From positions 17,291 to 81,290 of the forward strand of contig NZ_SSOB01000040.1 in assembly GCF_004801405.1 (NCBI RefSeq): DNA of 64,000 nt. Direction: 5' to 3'. Positions 40,389-51,207 of the stretch are shown here, piece after piece. This DNA is from Cohnella fermenti (lineage in GTDB: Bacteria; Bacillota; Bacilli; Paenibacillales; Paenibacillaceae). The notes beneath the pieces are model-generated. The model was given only the letters and a program-made list of their open reading frames with translations. It was not told the DNA's origin and made no database searches. Numbering within the stretch: position 1 is the stretch's first letter; every line of letters begins with the position of its first letter. Made by a program: the position numbers and the translations under genes.

Positions 40389-41138
40389 ATGAATCAGATT
40401 CTGCTCATTACCGACGGCGGTTCGAACGTGGGACTAAGCCCCGTTGCGGCCGCAGCGCAGGCGTATGAGGAAGGAATTGTCGTTAATGTCGCGGGTGTGC
40501 TGGACGAAGGAAGCTTGGGCGAATACGGAGCGTCCGAGATCGCCGAGATCGCGAAGGCGGGCGGCGGCATCAGCCGGATCGTCTCGACGAAGCAACTGTC
40601 CCAGACCGTGCAGATGATGACGCGGCAGACGGTTGTCGGCACGATCCGCCAAGCGGTGAACGAGGAGCTTCGCCAGGTGTTCGGGGTCAATTCCGTCGAG
40701 TCGCTGCCGCCGCCGAAGCGGGCGGAGGTCGTGCGGGTCATGGAAGAGATGGGCGAGACGGCGCCGCTCAAGGTCGCTCTCCTGATCGACGCGAGCGCCA
40801 GCATGAAGCCGAAGCTGCTCGCGGTGGAGGAAGCGATCCGCGACTTGTCGCTCAGCCTTCAGGCGCGTTCCGGCGACAGCATGGCGGCGGTGTTCCACTT
40901 CCCGGGCGAGCGGGAAGACTGCACGCTGGACGCCCCCTGGACGTCCTCCACGGAGCGGCTCGGCTCGCTGTTCGGACGGCTGCGCATGAGGGGGACAACT
41001 CCGACGGGGCCGGCGCTTATGCGCGTCATAGCGTATTTCCATGAAAGTTATGGTAAGATTGTGTCAGAAGATGAACATCCTGCTTCATTGCTGAAGCGAG
41101 ACGATACGGACGGGATGCGGAGTGATTACGTCGTCTGA
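40389..41138 (+). CDS. yabS: von Willebrand factor A-like protein YabS
   Basis: 249-residue protein with two vWA-like halves: ILLITDGGSNVGLSPVAAAAQAYEEG at the N-terminus, and a second MIDAS-like segment at about 133-240 (VALLIDASASMKPKLLAVEEAI, with DxSxS, then RGTTPTGPALMRVIAY). In B. subtilis yabS lies directly after spoIIE and before yabT; here ~14 kb separates it from spoIIE. The ATG at 40389 follows GAGGTG; upstream codons are less likely. It overlaps the kinase gene by 17 bp. Function unknown. Confidence 0.85.
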   Translation: MNQILLITDGGSNVGLSPVAAAAQAYEEGIVVNVAGVLDEGSLGEYGASEIAEIAKAGGGISRIVSTKQLSQTVQMMTRQTVVGTIRQAVNEELRQVFGVNSVESLPPPKRAEVVRVMEEMGETAPLKVALLIDASASMKPKLLAVEEAIRDLSLSLQARSGDSMAAVFHFPGEREDCTLDAPWTSSTERLGSLFGRLRMRGTTPTGPALMRVIAYFHESYGKIVSEDEHPASLLKRDDTDGMRSDYVV

Positions 41139-42048
41139 GAAGCAACTGCCGCCGGGTACCTTGCTCACCGGGAAGTGGAACGGCAGAATTTATAAACTCG
41201 AGCGGCTGCTCGGCACGGGTTCGAACGGGCACGTCTATCTCGCCTCGTACGGAAGATCGGCATGTGCGGTCAAGCTGGGCAAGGACGTCTCCGACCTGCA
41301 GGCGGAAGCGAATATACTGGCCTCCTTGGACCACCGGGAGAAGGGCGCGAAGCGGCGACCCTTCCTCTTGGACGTGGACGACGCCGTCGTGGACGGGGCG
41401 CAGATTCCCTTCTACGCGATGCAGTACGTGCCGGGAGTGACCGTGCGGGCTTATCTTCGCAAGCACGGTCCGGAGTGGGCCGGCATCATCGGCTACCGCC
41501 TGCTGAGAAGGCTGTCGGAGCTGCACGACGCGGGCTGGATCTTCAGCGATCTGAAGAACGACAATCTGCTCGTCAGCGATTACGGCCAGGTCGCCCTGGT
41601 CGATTACGGCGGCATGACCGCTAACGGCCGGGGCATTCGCCAGTTCACCGAGATCTACGACCGGGGCTACTGGTCGGCGGGAAGCCGCACGGCCGAGCCG
41701 TCTTACGACTGGTTCAGCGCCGCGGTGCTGTGGATTCATGTGCTCGACGAGAAGCGGCTCCTTCACCTGACGCGCACGCTGCTTCCGCAGAATCGGGACC
41801 CCGGCGAGCTGCTGGCGCTCGTGAAGACGAATTCGACGCTGAAGCCGCTCTCCGGCTGGTTCGAGAAGGCGCTGCGCGGCAAGTTCGCATCGACGCAGGA
41901 GGCGGCCGAGTGCTGGCGCGAAGCGGTGCACGGGGCAAGCAGAGCCAAGAGCCAGCCGTCGTCCCGGATTCCCGCGTGGATGGCGGGCGTATTCGCGGTG
42001 TCGCTGCTCCTGTGCGTGTCCTTGATGGCGATCTGGTTGTTCGGATAA
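41122..42048 (+). CDS. yabT: Membrane-anchored serine/threonine protein kinase YabT
   Basis: 308-residue Hanks-type kinase: a glycine loop LLGTGSNGHVYLA, the VAIK-type lysine in CAVKLGK, the catalytic loop FSDLKNDNLLVSDYG and DYGG in place of DFG. A single C-terminal transmembrane helix (MAGVFAVSLLLCVSLMAIWLF) anchors it. B. subtilis YabT is a sporulation-associated, DNA-activated kinase that phosphorylates RecA. The GTG at 41122 lies inside yabS, indicating coupling. No extracellular PASTA domains. Confidence 0.9.
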   Translation: MITSSEKQLPPGTLLTGKWNGRIYKLERLLGTGSNGHVYLASYGRSACAVKLGKDVSDLQAEANILASLDHREKGAKRRPFLLDVDDAVVDGAQIPFYAMQYVPGVTVRAYLRKHGPEWAGIIGYRLLRRLSELHDAGWIFSDLKNDNLLVSDYGQVALVDYGGMTANGRGIRQFTEIYDRGYWSAGSRTAEPSYDWFSAAVLWIHVLDEKRLLHLTRTLLPQNRDPGELLALVKTNSTLKPLSGWFEKALRGKFASTQEAAECWREAVHGASRAKSQPSSRIPAWMAGVFAVSLLLCVSLMAIWLFG

Positions 42049-42359
42049 GCTCACACCAGCGCCATATCCCCTTTGCCGGCATTATGCCTCTTCTCCCGCT
42101 CGTTCAGGATAGGGGAGAGCGGACAACCCGGCGGCGGTCGAGGCGCGGTGATGCTCGGGGCGGCGGAGGTTCGCTGCACGCCGCTCAGCATCCGTAAGAT
42201 GGGATTCCTGAGCCGAAGGGAGAAGAGGCCTAGGCGCCCGGAGAGGGATTAGCACCCACAACGGAACCATAATATGGGAATTATCCGGCGAAGGGTGGAG
42301 GAGCGGCGGTATTCGGCTGATTGAGGAAGTTCGTTGGGCAAAAGGAGGCGGGGGGCTGA
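42049..42359. other. 311-bp gap yabT-tilS with no recognised feature
   Basis: GC-rich sequence. No ribosome site with a plausible frame, no T-tailed hairpin and no clear promoter; only the AAAGGAGG at about 42340 belongs to tilS. Confidence 0.6.
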
Positions 42360-43787
42360 ATGGACGAGCTGCTGCTGAGGTTCGAGGAATGGACAAGGGA
42401 CGAGAGGTGGCGGCAGCCGGGAACCGCGGTGCTTGCCGCCGTATCGGGCGGACCCGATTCCATGGCGCTGCTGCATCTGCTGAAGGCGGTGGCGGAGACG
42501 GACGGCCTCGCCGTCATTGCCGGGCACGTCAATCACGGCTTCCGCGGCGAGGAATCGGATGCGGAGGAGGAGCTTGTGCGCAAGACGGCGGCCGAGTGGG
42601 GCATCCCCTTCGAAGCGGCGACGATCGATATGCCTGCTTATATCGAGGAGACGAGGTTGAGCCCGCAGGAGGCGTCGCGGGAACGGCGGTACGAGTGCCT
42701 TGTCGGGATGGCCCGCAGAGGCGGCGCCTCCGTTATCGCGTTGGCCCATCACGCCGACGACCAGGCGGAGACCGTGCTGATGCGGATAATCCGCGGCACG
42801 GGAATCGCCGGTCTGGCAGGAATTGCCGCCTCCCGCGGAGAAAAGGAATTGGAACTGATCCGACCGCTCTTGCGTATACCCAAATGTGAGCTTCTCGCCT
42901 ACTTGTCCCGCAACGGCATTCCGTATGCCACGGACAGCAGCAACGCGAAGAGCAAGTACTTCCGCAATGCCGTTCGGCTGGAGGCGATGCCCTGCCTCGA
43001 GCGCTACAATCCGAGGGTAAGGGAAGCGTTGATTCGCTTGTCCGAGTCGGCGGCCACCGATAATGACTATATGGAAGAGGAAGCCCGAAGGGCTTACGCG
43101 GCATCGGTCACTCGCGCAGGGGAGGGCTGGATCGTTGACCGGAGGCGGTTCTGCGGCCTCCACGTTGCTTTACAACGCAGATTGATTAAACTAATATTAA
43201 ACTACGCTGGGCCTCGGGCCCAGATCCACGATTATGGCGGGGTGACGGAAGCTGCGGCCGCGGTTGCGGCGGAAGGCTCCGGCACAGGCCGTCTCGATCT
43301 CGGGAACGGATGGGTCGTCGTTCGCGAATACGACCGTGCCTACATCGGTCCCCTCCCGGAATCGCCCGGCAGCTTCCGCTACCGGGTCGAGCAATGGGAT
43401 TCCCTGCTTCCCATTCCGGAAGCCCGCGCCGCGCTTCGGTTCCAACGAACCTTCGAGGCGTGCCCGGCTCCCGCAGAATACCGAAGGGAGGCATACTTCG
43501 ACGAATCCAAGCTTCGCTTGCCTCTGGCCGTGCGCAACCGCCGAGCCGGAGACCGATTCGAGCCGAAGGGATTAAACGGCTCTAGAAAAGTGCAAGATAT
43601 GTTCGTCGACGCCAAGGTGCCCAGAGCCCTTCGCGATTCCGTGCCTCTGCTTGTCGATGCCGACGATGTCATCCTGTGGATTCCCGGGGTGAGGCGATCC
43701 CGGCACGCCCTTCCGGAGAGGGAGAAGCCCGCCAAGCTGCTTCGCGTAATTTGCGAGGCGGACGATGAAGGCAATAATCGCCGCTGA
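42360..43787 (+). CDS. tilS: tRNA(Ile)-lysidine synthase TilS
   Basis: 475-residue N-type ATP pyrophosphatase. It converts C34 of tRNA-Ile(CAU) to lysidine so that it reads AUA. The PP-loop SGGPDS is at residues 29-34, with GHVNHGFRG, HHADDQAETVLMRIIRGTG and PLLRIPKCELLAYL following. The C-terminal TilS_C domain is seen in RRAGDRFEPKGLNGSRKVQDMFVDAKVP. The ATG at 42360 follows AAAGGAGG. It precedes hpt, as in B. subtilis. Confidence 0.97.
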   Translation: MDELLLRFEEWTRDERWRQPGTAVLAAVSGGPDSMALLHLLKAVAETDGLAVIAGHVNHGFRGEESDAEEELVRKTAAEWGIPFEAATIDMPAYIEETRLSPQEASRERRYECLVGMARRGGASVIALAHHADDQAETVLMRIIRGTGIAGLAGIAASRGEKELELIRPLLRIPKCELLAYLSRNGIPYATDSSNAKSKYFRNAVRLEAMPCLERYNPRVREALIRLSESAATDNDYMEEEARRAYAASVTRAGEGWIVDRRRFCGLHVALQRRLIKLILNYAGPRAQIHDYGGVTEAAAAVAAEGSGTGRLDLGNGWVVVREYDRAYIGPLPESPGSFRYRVEQWDSLLPIPEARAALRFQRTFEACPAPAEYRREAYFDESKLRLPLAVRNRRAGDRFEPKGLNGSRKVQDMFVDAKVPRALRDSVPLLVDADDVILWIPGVRRSRHALPEREKPAKLLRVICEADDEGNNRR

Positions 43788-43848
43788 GGCGACATGAACG
43801 AAGATTTGCTATCATACCGTGTATTAATCGGATCGGGAGGTCCTCGCA

Positions 43849-44388
43849 TTGCAGAATGACATTCAGGAAGTGCTCTACTCGGAAGAGACGATTCAAGCGA
43901 AAGTGAAGGAATTGGGTGCCGCCATCAGCCGCGATTATCAAGGGCGCAACCCCCTTGTGATTTGCGTGTTGAAGGGCGCCTTTATTTTTATGGCGGACTT
44001 GGCCAAGAATATTACCGTGCCGATCGCGCTGGACTTCATGGCGGTATCGAGCTACGGCAATTCCACCCGCTCGTCGGGCGAGGTCCGCATCGTCAAGGAT
44101 TTGGACTCCTCTGTCGAAGGCCGCGACGTCATCATCGTCGAGGACATCATCGACAGCGGGCTGACGCTCAGCTACATCATCGACGTGCTCGAGCGCCGCA
44201 ACGCCAAGTCCGTTCACGTCGTCGCCTTGTTCGACAAGCCGGGGCGCCGCACCGCCGATCTGAACGCCGATTACACCGGCTTCACGATTCCGGATGCGTT
44301 CGTGGTCGGCTACGGACTCGATTATGCCGAGAAGTACCGCAATCTTCCTTATGTCGGCGTGCTTAAGCCGGAGATCTACTCCAATTAG
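43849..44388 (+). CDS. hpt: Hypoxanthine phosphoribosyltransferase
   Basis: 179-residue purine salvage enzyme; makes IMP/GMP from PRPP and hypoxanthine/guanine. The PRPP loop is VIIVEDIIDSGLTLSYI (about 95-111), with VLKGAFIFMADL and the C-terminal VGYGLDYAEKYRNLPYVGVL also present. The TTG at 43849 follows GGGAGGT and yields the family N-terminus. It lies between tilS and ftsH, an order shared by most Bacillales. Confidence 0.96.
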   Translation: MQNDIQEVLYSEETIQAKVKELGAAISRDYQGRNPLVICVLKGAFIFMADLAKNITVPIALDFMAVSSYGNSTRSSGEVRIVKDLDSSVEGRDVIIVEDIIDSGLTLSYIIDVLERRNAKSVHVVALFDKPGRRTADLNADYTGFTIPDAFVVGYGLDYAEKYRNLPYVGVLKPEIYSN

Positions 44389-44447
44389 ATTAATCGGGTT
44401 GAAGGTTGAACGGCGGCGGTCGCTTCTATTGTGATGCCGAGACAGGC

Positions 44448-44493
44448 TATGGTAAAATGATTTAAGTGTCTTATGGTAAAATGATGTAAGCGT
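44448..44493 (+). promoter_or_regulatory. Duplicated 22-bp -10 region before ftsH
   Basis: A 22-bp block starting TATGGTAAAATGAT occurs at 44448-44469 and 44472-44493 with two mismatches. Each carries an extended -10 TGGTAAAAT (hexamers 44453-44458 and 44477-44482). This could give two start sites 24 bp apart. Confidence 0.6.
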
Positions 44494-44511
44494 GTCGAGA
44501 GGAGGTCAGGG

Positions 44512-46512
<2,001 letters not shown>

Positions 46513-46530
46513 ATCGAAGGCTACCGCATC

Positions 46531-46570
46531 ATCTCCGGCTCCTGAACGACAGGGGCCGGAGATTTTTTTT
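46531..46570 (+). terminator. Intrinsic terminator after ftsH
   Basis: ATCTCCGGC (46531-46539) / GCCGGAGAT (46555-46563) with inner CCT/AGG pairs and a T8 tail. Confidence 0.93.
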
Positions 46571-46595
46571 ACGGCACAATTTAGACAAGAATCAA

Positions 46596-46714
46596 TTGAC
46601 ACCGCACCGATGCGAGTGTACATTTAGTGATAAACAACGCTGGTTACCGCATCTTTTGGCCACTGTATGTGCATATATTCACAAAGTTGACGCAAGTTGC
46701 AGCGTTATTATATT
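46596..46714 (+). promoter_or_regulatory. Two candidate promoters of the nad operon
   Basis: P1: TTGACA (46596-46601), 17 bp, TACATT (46619-46624). P2: TTGACG (46687-46692), 16 bp, TATATT (46709-46714). An inverted pair ACAC (46599-46602) / GTGT (46616-46619) falls across the P1 spacer, a possible repressor site (NiaR would be expected for NAD genes). TGTGCATATATTCACA lies between the promoters. Confidence 0.5.
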
Positions 46715-46769
46715 GAGGGATCTGAAGGCGGAGGACTGTCGCGAAGCCTTGGGAGAGGGGTTAACACAC

Positions 46770-47708
46770 ATGGAAGCATTGGCTCTGGAACGGAAAGCGG
46801 AGCAGAACCGCGAGCTTAAAGAACGACTGTTGCAACTGAAGAAGGAACGGAACGCGATTATTCTCGCGCACTACTACCAGCGGGACGAGATTCAGGAGGT
46901 TGCGGACTTCCGCGGCGATTCGTTCCTGCTCGCCCAGAAGGCGGCACAGACGGATGCGGACGTGATCGTCTTCTGCGGCGTGCACTTCATGGGGGAGAGC
47001 GCCAAGATTCTCGCACCGCACAAGACCGTGCTCGTTCCGGACGAACGCGCCGGCTGCCCGATGGCCGACATGGTGAACCCGATCGGCCTGCGGGAGATGA
47101 AGGCGAAGCACCCGAATGCGAAGGTCGTCACCTATATCAATTCTTCGGCTGACGTGAAGGCGGAGACGGACATCTGCTGCACCTCGGCGAACGCTGTTCG
47201 GGTCGTCAATTCGGTCGATGCCGACGAGATCATCTGGTGCCCGGACAAGAACCTGGGCCACTATGTTCAGCAGCAGACGGGCAAGAAGATGATCATCTGG
47301 GAAGGGTATTGCAACACTCACGACATGCTGACGGTGAAGGATGTCGTCGAGATGCGGGCCAAGCACCCGAACGCCGAATTCGTGGTTCACCCGGAATGCC
47401 GCCCGGAGGTCGTGGCGATGGCGGATTTTGTCGGAAGCACGACGGGCATTCTTAAGTATTGCCGCGAGTCGCAGCATAAGGAATTTATTGTCGGCACCGA
47501 GGACGGAACCGGTTATCAGCTTCGTCTCGACAGCCCGGATAAGACGTTCCACTTCGCCTCGAAGTTCCTGGTCTGCCCGAACATGAAGGTGAACAACCTC
47601 AAGAAGGTCGTTCGCGCTCTGGAGACGATGCAGCCGCAGATTCACGTTCCCCAGGATGTCGCCGACAAGGCTCGCCTGTCGCTTGAGCGCATGCTGCTCG
47701 TGAAGTGA
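46770..47708 (+). CDS. nadA: Quinolinate synthase A
   Basis: 312-residue 4Fe-4S enzyme condensing iminoaspartate with dihydroxyacetone phosphate to quinolinate. Candidate cluster cysteines lie in FCGVHFMGES, DICCTSAN and VHPECRPEV; the family repeats also show ILAHYYQRDEIQEVADFRGDS, YINSSADVKAE and GSTTGILKY. The ATG at 46770 follows GGGAGAGGGG; the frame extends upstream but through promoter sequence. It heads nadA-nadB-nadC, inserted here between ftsH and coaX relative to B. subtilis. Confidence 0.96.
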   Translation: MEALALERKAEQNRELKERLLQLKKERNAIILAHYYQRDEIQEVADFRGDSFLLAQKAAQTDADVIVFCGVHFMGESAKILAPHKTVLVPDERAGCPMADMVNPIGLREMKAKHPNAKVVTYINSSADVKAETDICCTSANAVRVVNSVDADEIIWCPDKNLGHYVQQQTGKKMIIWEGYCNTHDMLTVKDVVEMRAKHPNAEFVVHPECRPEVVAMADFVGSTTGILKYCRESQHKEFIVGTEDGTGYQLRLDSPDKTFHFASKFLVCPNMKVNNLKKVVRALETMQPQIHVPQDVADKARLSLERMLLVK

Positions 47709-47805
47709 ATCGGGGGCCGCTCAGCCCGGGAACGTCTTATTATTCATAGTTTATAAACAAGTGGTAAAAATCACAATCACAATATCGGATGAGGAGTCCT
47801 CGTTC

Positions 47806-49419
47806 ATGATCCCACGTTATATTGTCGATTTCGAGCCGGATGAGCTGCCGACGGTGGAGACGGACGTCATCGTTATCGGTGCCGGCATCGCGGGCTTATA
47901 TACGGCTATCCAATCCAGCAAGAGCAACCGCGTGCTGATGATTACGAAGAAGTCGCTGTTCGACAGCAACACCCGATACGCTCAGGGAGGCATTGCCGCC
48001 GTTATCTCGGACGACGACTCGCCGGAATTCCATCGCCAGGACACGCTGATCGCGGGAGCCGGGCTGTGCGATCCGGAGGCGGTGGACGTGCTTGTCCACG
48101 AAGGCCCTAACGGGGTCCAGGAGCTGATCGAGCTCGGGACGATCTTCGATGAAGAGGACGGCCACCTCGCGCTGACGAAGGAAGGCGCGCACAGCCAGCG
48201 CCGCATTCTGCACGCCAACGGGGATGCGACCGGCTATGAGATCGTCCGCGCGCTGGCGAAGAAGGCGAGGACGATCCCCGAGATCGAGATGTGGGAAGAT
48301 CACTTCGTGCTCGACCTGCTGACGGAGAACGGGGAGTGCTGCGGCGCCCTCGTGCAGAAGGCGGACGGATCGCGGGTCGTTGTGCGCGGCAAGGCGGTAG
48401 TTCTGTGCAGCGGCGGAACCGGACAATTGTACCGGTACACGACCAACCCGGACGTGGCGACCGGCGACGGGATCGCCATGGCTTACCGCGCAGGAGCGGT
48501 CATTCGGGACATGGAGTTCATCCAGTTCCATCCGACCTCGCTCTGCTACCCGGGAGCGCCGCGCTTCCTCGTGTCCGAGGCGGTGCGCGGGGAAGGGGCT
48601 TACCTGCGGAACATCCGCGGGGAGCGCTTCATGGAGAAGTACCATCCGCAGCTCGAGCTCGCGCCGCGCGACGTCGTCGCGAGGGCTATCGTCAGCGAGA
48701 TGGAAGAGACGAATTCGACCTTCGTGTACATCGACATTACTCATGAGACTCCCGAGCTGATCAAGCACCGTTTTCCGACGATATATGAGACCTGCCTCAG
48801 CTACGGATTGGATATGACGACCGATTGGGTGCCTGTTGCCCCTGCGGCTCACTATACGATGGGCGGCGTGCGGACCGACCTGCACGGGGAGACGAACATC
48901 CGGCGGCTGTTCGCTTGCGGGGAAGTGTCGTCGACCGGCGTTCACGGGGCCAATCGGCTTGCCAGCAATTCCTTGTCGGAAGCGCTCGTATTTGGCAAAC
49001 GAATTGTGGATAGAATTAATCAATTGCCTCCGCAGGAGAACAAGCCGCTCTCGGGCAACGACGACCAGCGTCACCAGCCGCCGATGGGCACGTTCATCGA
49101 GCGTCGCCTGAAGCTGCAGAAGGTGATGGTCCGCTACGTCGGCCTTCGCCGCGAGGCCAAGGGGCTCGCCAAGGGACTGGAGGAGCTGAAGCGTCAGCTT
49201 CCGGTGTTCCAGTCGGCTATGCTGAGGCGCGAGGAGTTGGAGCTCGCCAATCTGCTGACGTGCGCCTATCTGACGACGACGGCTGCGATCTCGCGGGAAG
49301 AGAGCCGCGGGGCGCACTATCGGGAGGACTTCCCGAATCGCGACGACAACAACTGGCTGAAGCATACGATTCTGGAGAGAGACAAGGCGATCAGCGAGGA
49401 GGTGCTGGGCAATGTTTGA
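47806..49419 (+). CDS. nadB: L-aspartate oxidase
   Basis: 537-residue flavoprotein that oxidises L-aspartate to iminoaspartate for NadA. The FAD Rossmann loop VIVIGAGIAGLYTAI is at about 28-42; TRYAQGGIAAVISDDDSPE, the AHSQRRILHANGDATG active-site block and HGANRLASNSLSEALVFGKR follow, with the succinate dehydrogenase-like C-terminal helical domain. The ATG at 47806 is chosen for GATGAGGAG upstream; a GTG at 47761 is in frame but less likely. It overlaps nadC by 8 bp. Confidence 0.96.
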   Translation: MIPRYIVDFEPDELPTVETDVIVIGAGIAGLYTAIQSSKSNRVLMITKKSLFDSNTRYAQGGIAAVISDDDSPEFHRQDTLIAGAGLCDPEAVDVLVHEGPNGVQELIELGTIFDEEDGHLALTKEGAHSQRRILHANGDATGYEIVRALAKKARTIPEIEMWEDHFVLDLLTENGECCGALVQKADGSRVVVRGKAVVLCSGGTGQLYRYTTNPDVATGDGIAMAYRAGAVIRDMEFIQFHPTSLCYPGAPRFLVSEAVRGEGAYLRNIRGERFMEKYHPQLELAPRDVVARAIVSEMEETNSTFVYIDITHETPELIKHRFPTIYETCLSYGLDMTTDWVPVAPAAHYTMGGVRTDLHGETNIRRLFACGEVSSTGVHGANRLASNSLSEALVFGKRIVDRINQLPPQENKPLSGNDDQRHQPPMGTFIERRLKLQKVMVRYVGLRREAKGLAKGLEELKRQLPVFQSAMLRREELELANLLTCAYLTTTAAISREESRGAHYREDFPNRDDNNWLKHTILERDKAISEEVLGNV

Positions 49420-50308
49420 ACGAGAGAGCGACTGGACGATCGGCGGACCGGCCAAGGAAGCGGTGCGCGGACAGATCCGCGCTTGGCTGGCCGAGGATAT
49501 CGGCAGCGGGGACGTCACGACGATGGCGACCGTTCCGGAGGGCCAGCAATCGAGGGCGATTGTGCACGCCAAGGCATCCGGCGTGCTCGCCGGCATGCCG
49601 CTCGCCCGCATGGTGTTCGAGGTTGTGGACCCGACCCTCGTCTTCGAGGCGAAGGCGAAGGACGGCGACCGGGTGGAGAAGGGAACGGTCATCGCGATCG
49701 TCGAGGGCTCTTCCCACAGCCTCCTGACCGGGGAGCGGCTTGCGCTCAACCTGCTGCAGCGCCTCTCGGGCATCGCGACGACGACCCGCGTCTTCGTTGA
49801 CGAGGCCGCAGGCTTCCCGGCCCGCATCGTCGATACGCGCAAGACGACGCCGGGGCACCGCACGCTCGAGAAGTACGCGGTCCGTGTCGGCGGCGGCTAC
49901 AATCATCGCTTCGGCCTGTACGACGCGGTGATGATCAAGGACAATCATATCAAGGCGGCGGGAGGCATCCGCGAGGCGGTTGCGGCGGCCAAGTCCCGCG
50001 TTCCCCATACGATGAAGATCGAGGTCGAGGCGGAGTCGCGGGAGCAGGCGCTTGAGGCGGCGAGAGCGGGCGCGGACATCGTCATGTTCGACAACATGAG
50101 CCCCGAGGCGATGAAGGAAACGGCGGCCGAGGTTCGCGCGATCGCTTCGCACATCATTCTCGAGGCGTCCGGCGGCATGCGCGCCGAACGGATTCGCGAC
50201 GTGGCGGCGAGCGGAGTGGACGTCATCTCCGTCGGCAGCCTGACGCATTCGTTCCAGGCGCTCGATATCAGTCTCGATCTGAACGAGAAGAAGGGAGCGG
50301 CCCGGTGA
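49412..50308 (+). CDS. nadC: Quinolinate phosphoribosyltransferase (decarboxylating)
   Basis: 298-residue enzyme converting quinolinate and PRPP to nicotinate mononucleotide. Signature residues appear in AEDIGSGDVTT, ERLALNLLQRLSGIATTTR, DTRKTTPGHRTLEKYAVRVGGGYNHRFGLYDAVMIKDNHI and DIVMFDNMSPE. It starts 8 bp inside nadB and its stop overlaps coaX (GTGA), so the three nad genes and coaX are one translationally coupled string, linking NAD and CoA synthesis. Confidence 0.97.
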   Translation: MFERESDWTIGGPAKEAVRGQIRAWLAEDIGSGDVTTMATVPEGQQSRAIVHAKASGVLAGMPLARMVFEVVDPTLVFEAKAKDGDRVEKGTVIAIVEGSSHSLLTGERLALNLLQRLSGIATTTRVFVDEAAGFPARIVDTRKTTPGHRTLEKYAVRVGGGYNHRFGLYDAVMIKDNHIKAAGGIREAVAAAKSRVPHTMKIEVEAESREQALEAARAGADIVMFDNMSPEAMKETAAEVRAIASHIILEASGGMRAERIRDVAASGVDVISVGSLTHSFQALDISLDLNEKKGAAR

Positions 50309-51093
50309 TTCTCGTCGTCGACGTAGGCAACACGAATATTGTCCTGGGGCTGTATGAGGGCCGCAATCTCAAGGAGCATTGGCGGCTCAGCACGAACCGG
50401 TCCTCGACGGTGGACGAGTACGGCATCCTCCTGCACAATCTGTTCCATATAGCCGGGGTGACGGCGAGCGATATCGAGGGAGTGATCCTGTCGAGCGTCG
50501 TGCCGCCGCTTATGCCGACGATGGAGCGGCTGTTCCGCAAGTACGCCGGACATGAGCCGCTTGTTGTCGGCCCGGGAATCAAGACGGGGCTGAACATCCG
50601 CTACGAGAACCCGAAGGAGATCGGAGCGGACCGGATCGTGAACGCCGTGGCCGGCATCGAGCTGTACGGCTCGCCGCTTGTCGTCGTCGACTTCGGCACG
50701 GCGACGACGTTCGATTATGTCGACGCCGCGGGCACGTACCAGGGCGGCGTCATCATGCCGGGGATCGGCATCTCGGCCGAGGCGCTGTATCAGAGAGCCT
50801 CCAAGCTGCCGCGAATCGAGCTGTCGAAGCCGCGCCAGGTGATCGGGAAGAACACGGTGGCGGCGATGCAGTCGGGCATTATTTACGGTTATGCCGGACA
50901 GGTCGATGGGATAGTTAACCGCATTCGCAAGGAGCATAATATAACCCCGAAGGTTGTGGCGACGGGCGGGCTGGCGGAGATGATCGCTTCGGAGACGGAG
51001 AGAATCGACGTGGTGGACCCGATGCTGACGCTTGAGGGGCTTCGCATTATTTACGAACGGAACGTCCAGGTGCGTTCGTCGGAAGACGCATAG
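50305..51093 (+). CDS. coaX: Type III pantothenate kinase
   Basis: 262-residue ASKHA-fold kinase catalysing the first step of CoA synthesis. The phosphate-1 loop is VVDVGNTNIVLGLY, with GADRIVNAVAG, VVVDFGTATTFDYVD and GVIMPGIGISAEALYQRASKLP following. The GTG at 50305 overlaps the nadC stop. In B. subtilis coaX directly follows ftsH. An 18-bp near-perfect tandem duplication begins at the stop codon. Confidence 0.96.
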   Translation: MILVVDVGNTNIVLGLYEGRNLKEHWRLSTNRSSTVDEYGILLHNLFHIAGVTASDIEGVILSSVVPPLMPTMERLFRKYAGHEPLVVGPGIKTGLNIRYENPKEIGADRIVNAVAGIELYGSPLVVVDFGTATTFDYVDAAGTYQGGVIMPGIGISAEALYQRASKLPRIELSKPRQVIGKNTVAAMQSGIIYGYAGQVDGIVNRIRKEHNITPKVVATGGLAEMIASETERIDVVDPMLTLEGLRIIYERNVQVRSSEDA

Positions 51094-51130
51094 ATGATCG
51101 AAGATGCATAGATGATCGGAAGATGCATGG
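51082..51130 (+). repeat. 18-bp tandem duplication at coaX 3' end
   Basis: GAAGACGCATAGATGATC (51082-51099) and GAAGATGCATAGATGATC (51100-51117) differ at one base; a partial third copy follows. Confidence 0.9.
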
Positions 51131-51207
51131 GAAGAGGCGCAGGAAGAGCGGCATAACGGCATTCCGCGGTTATAGCATGGCAGCAAGACCGGAAGGGAGT
51201 TATAGAG

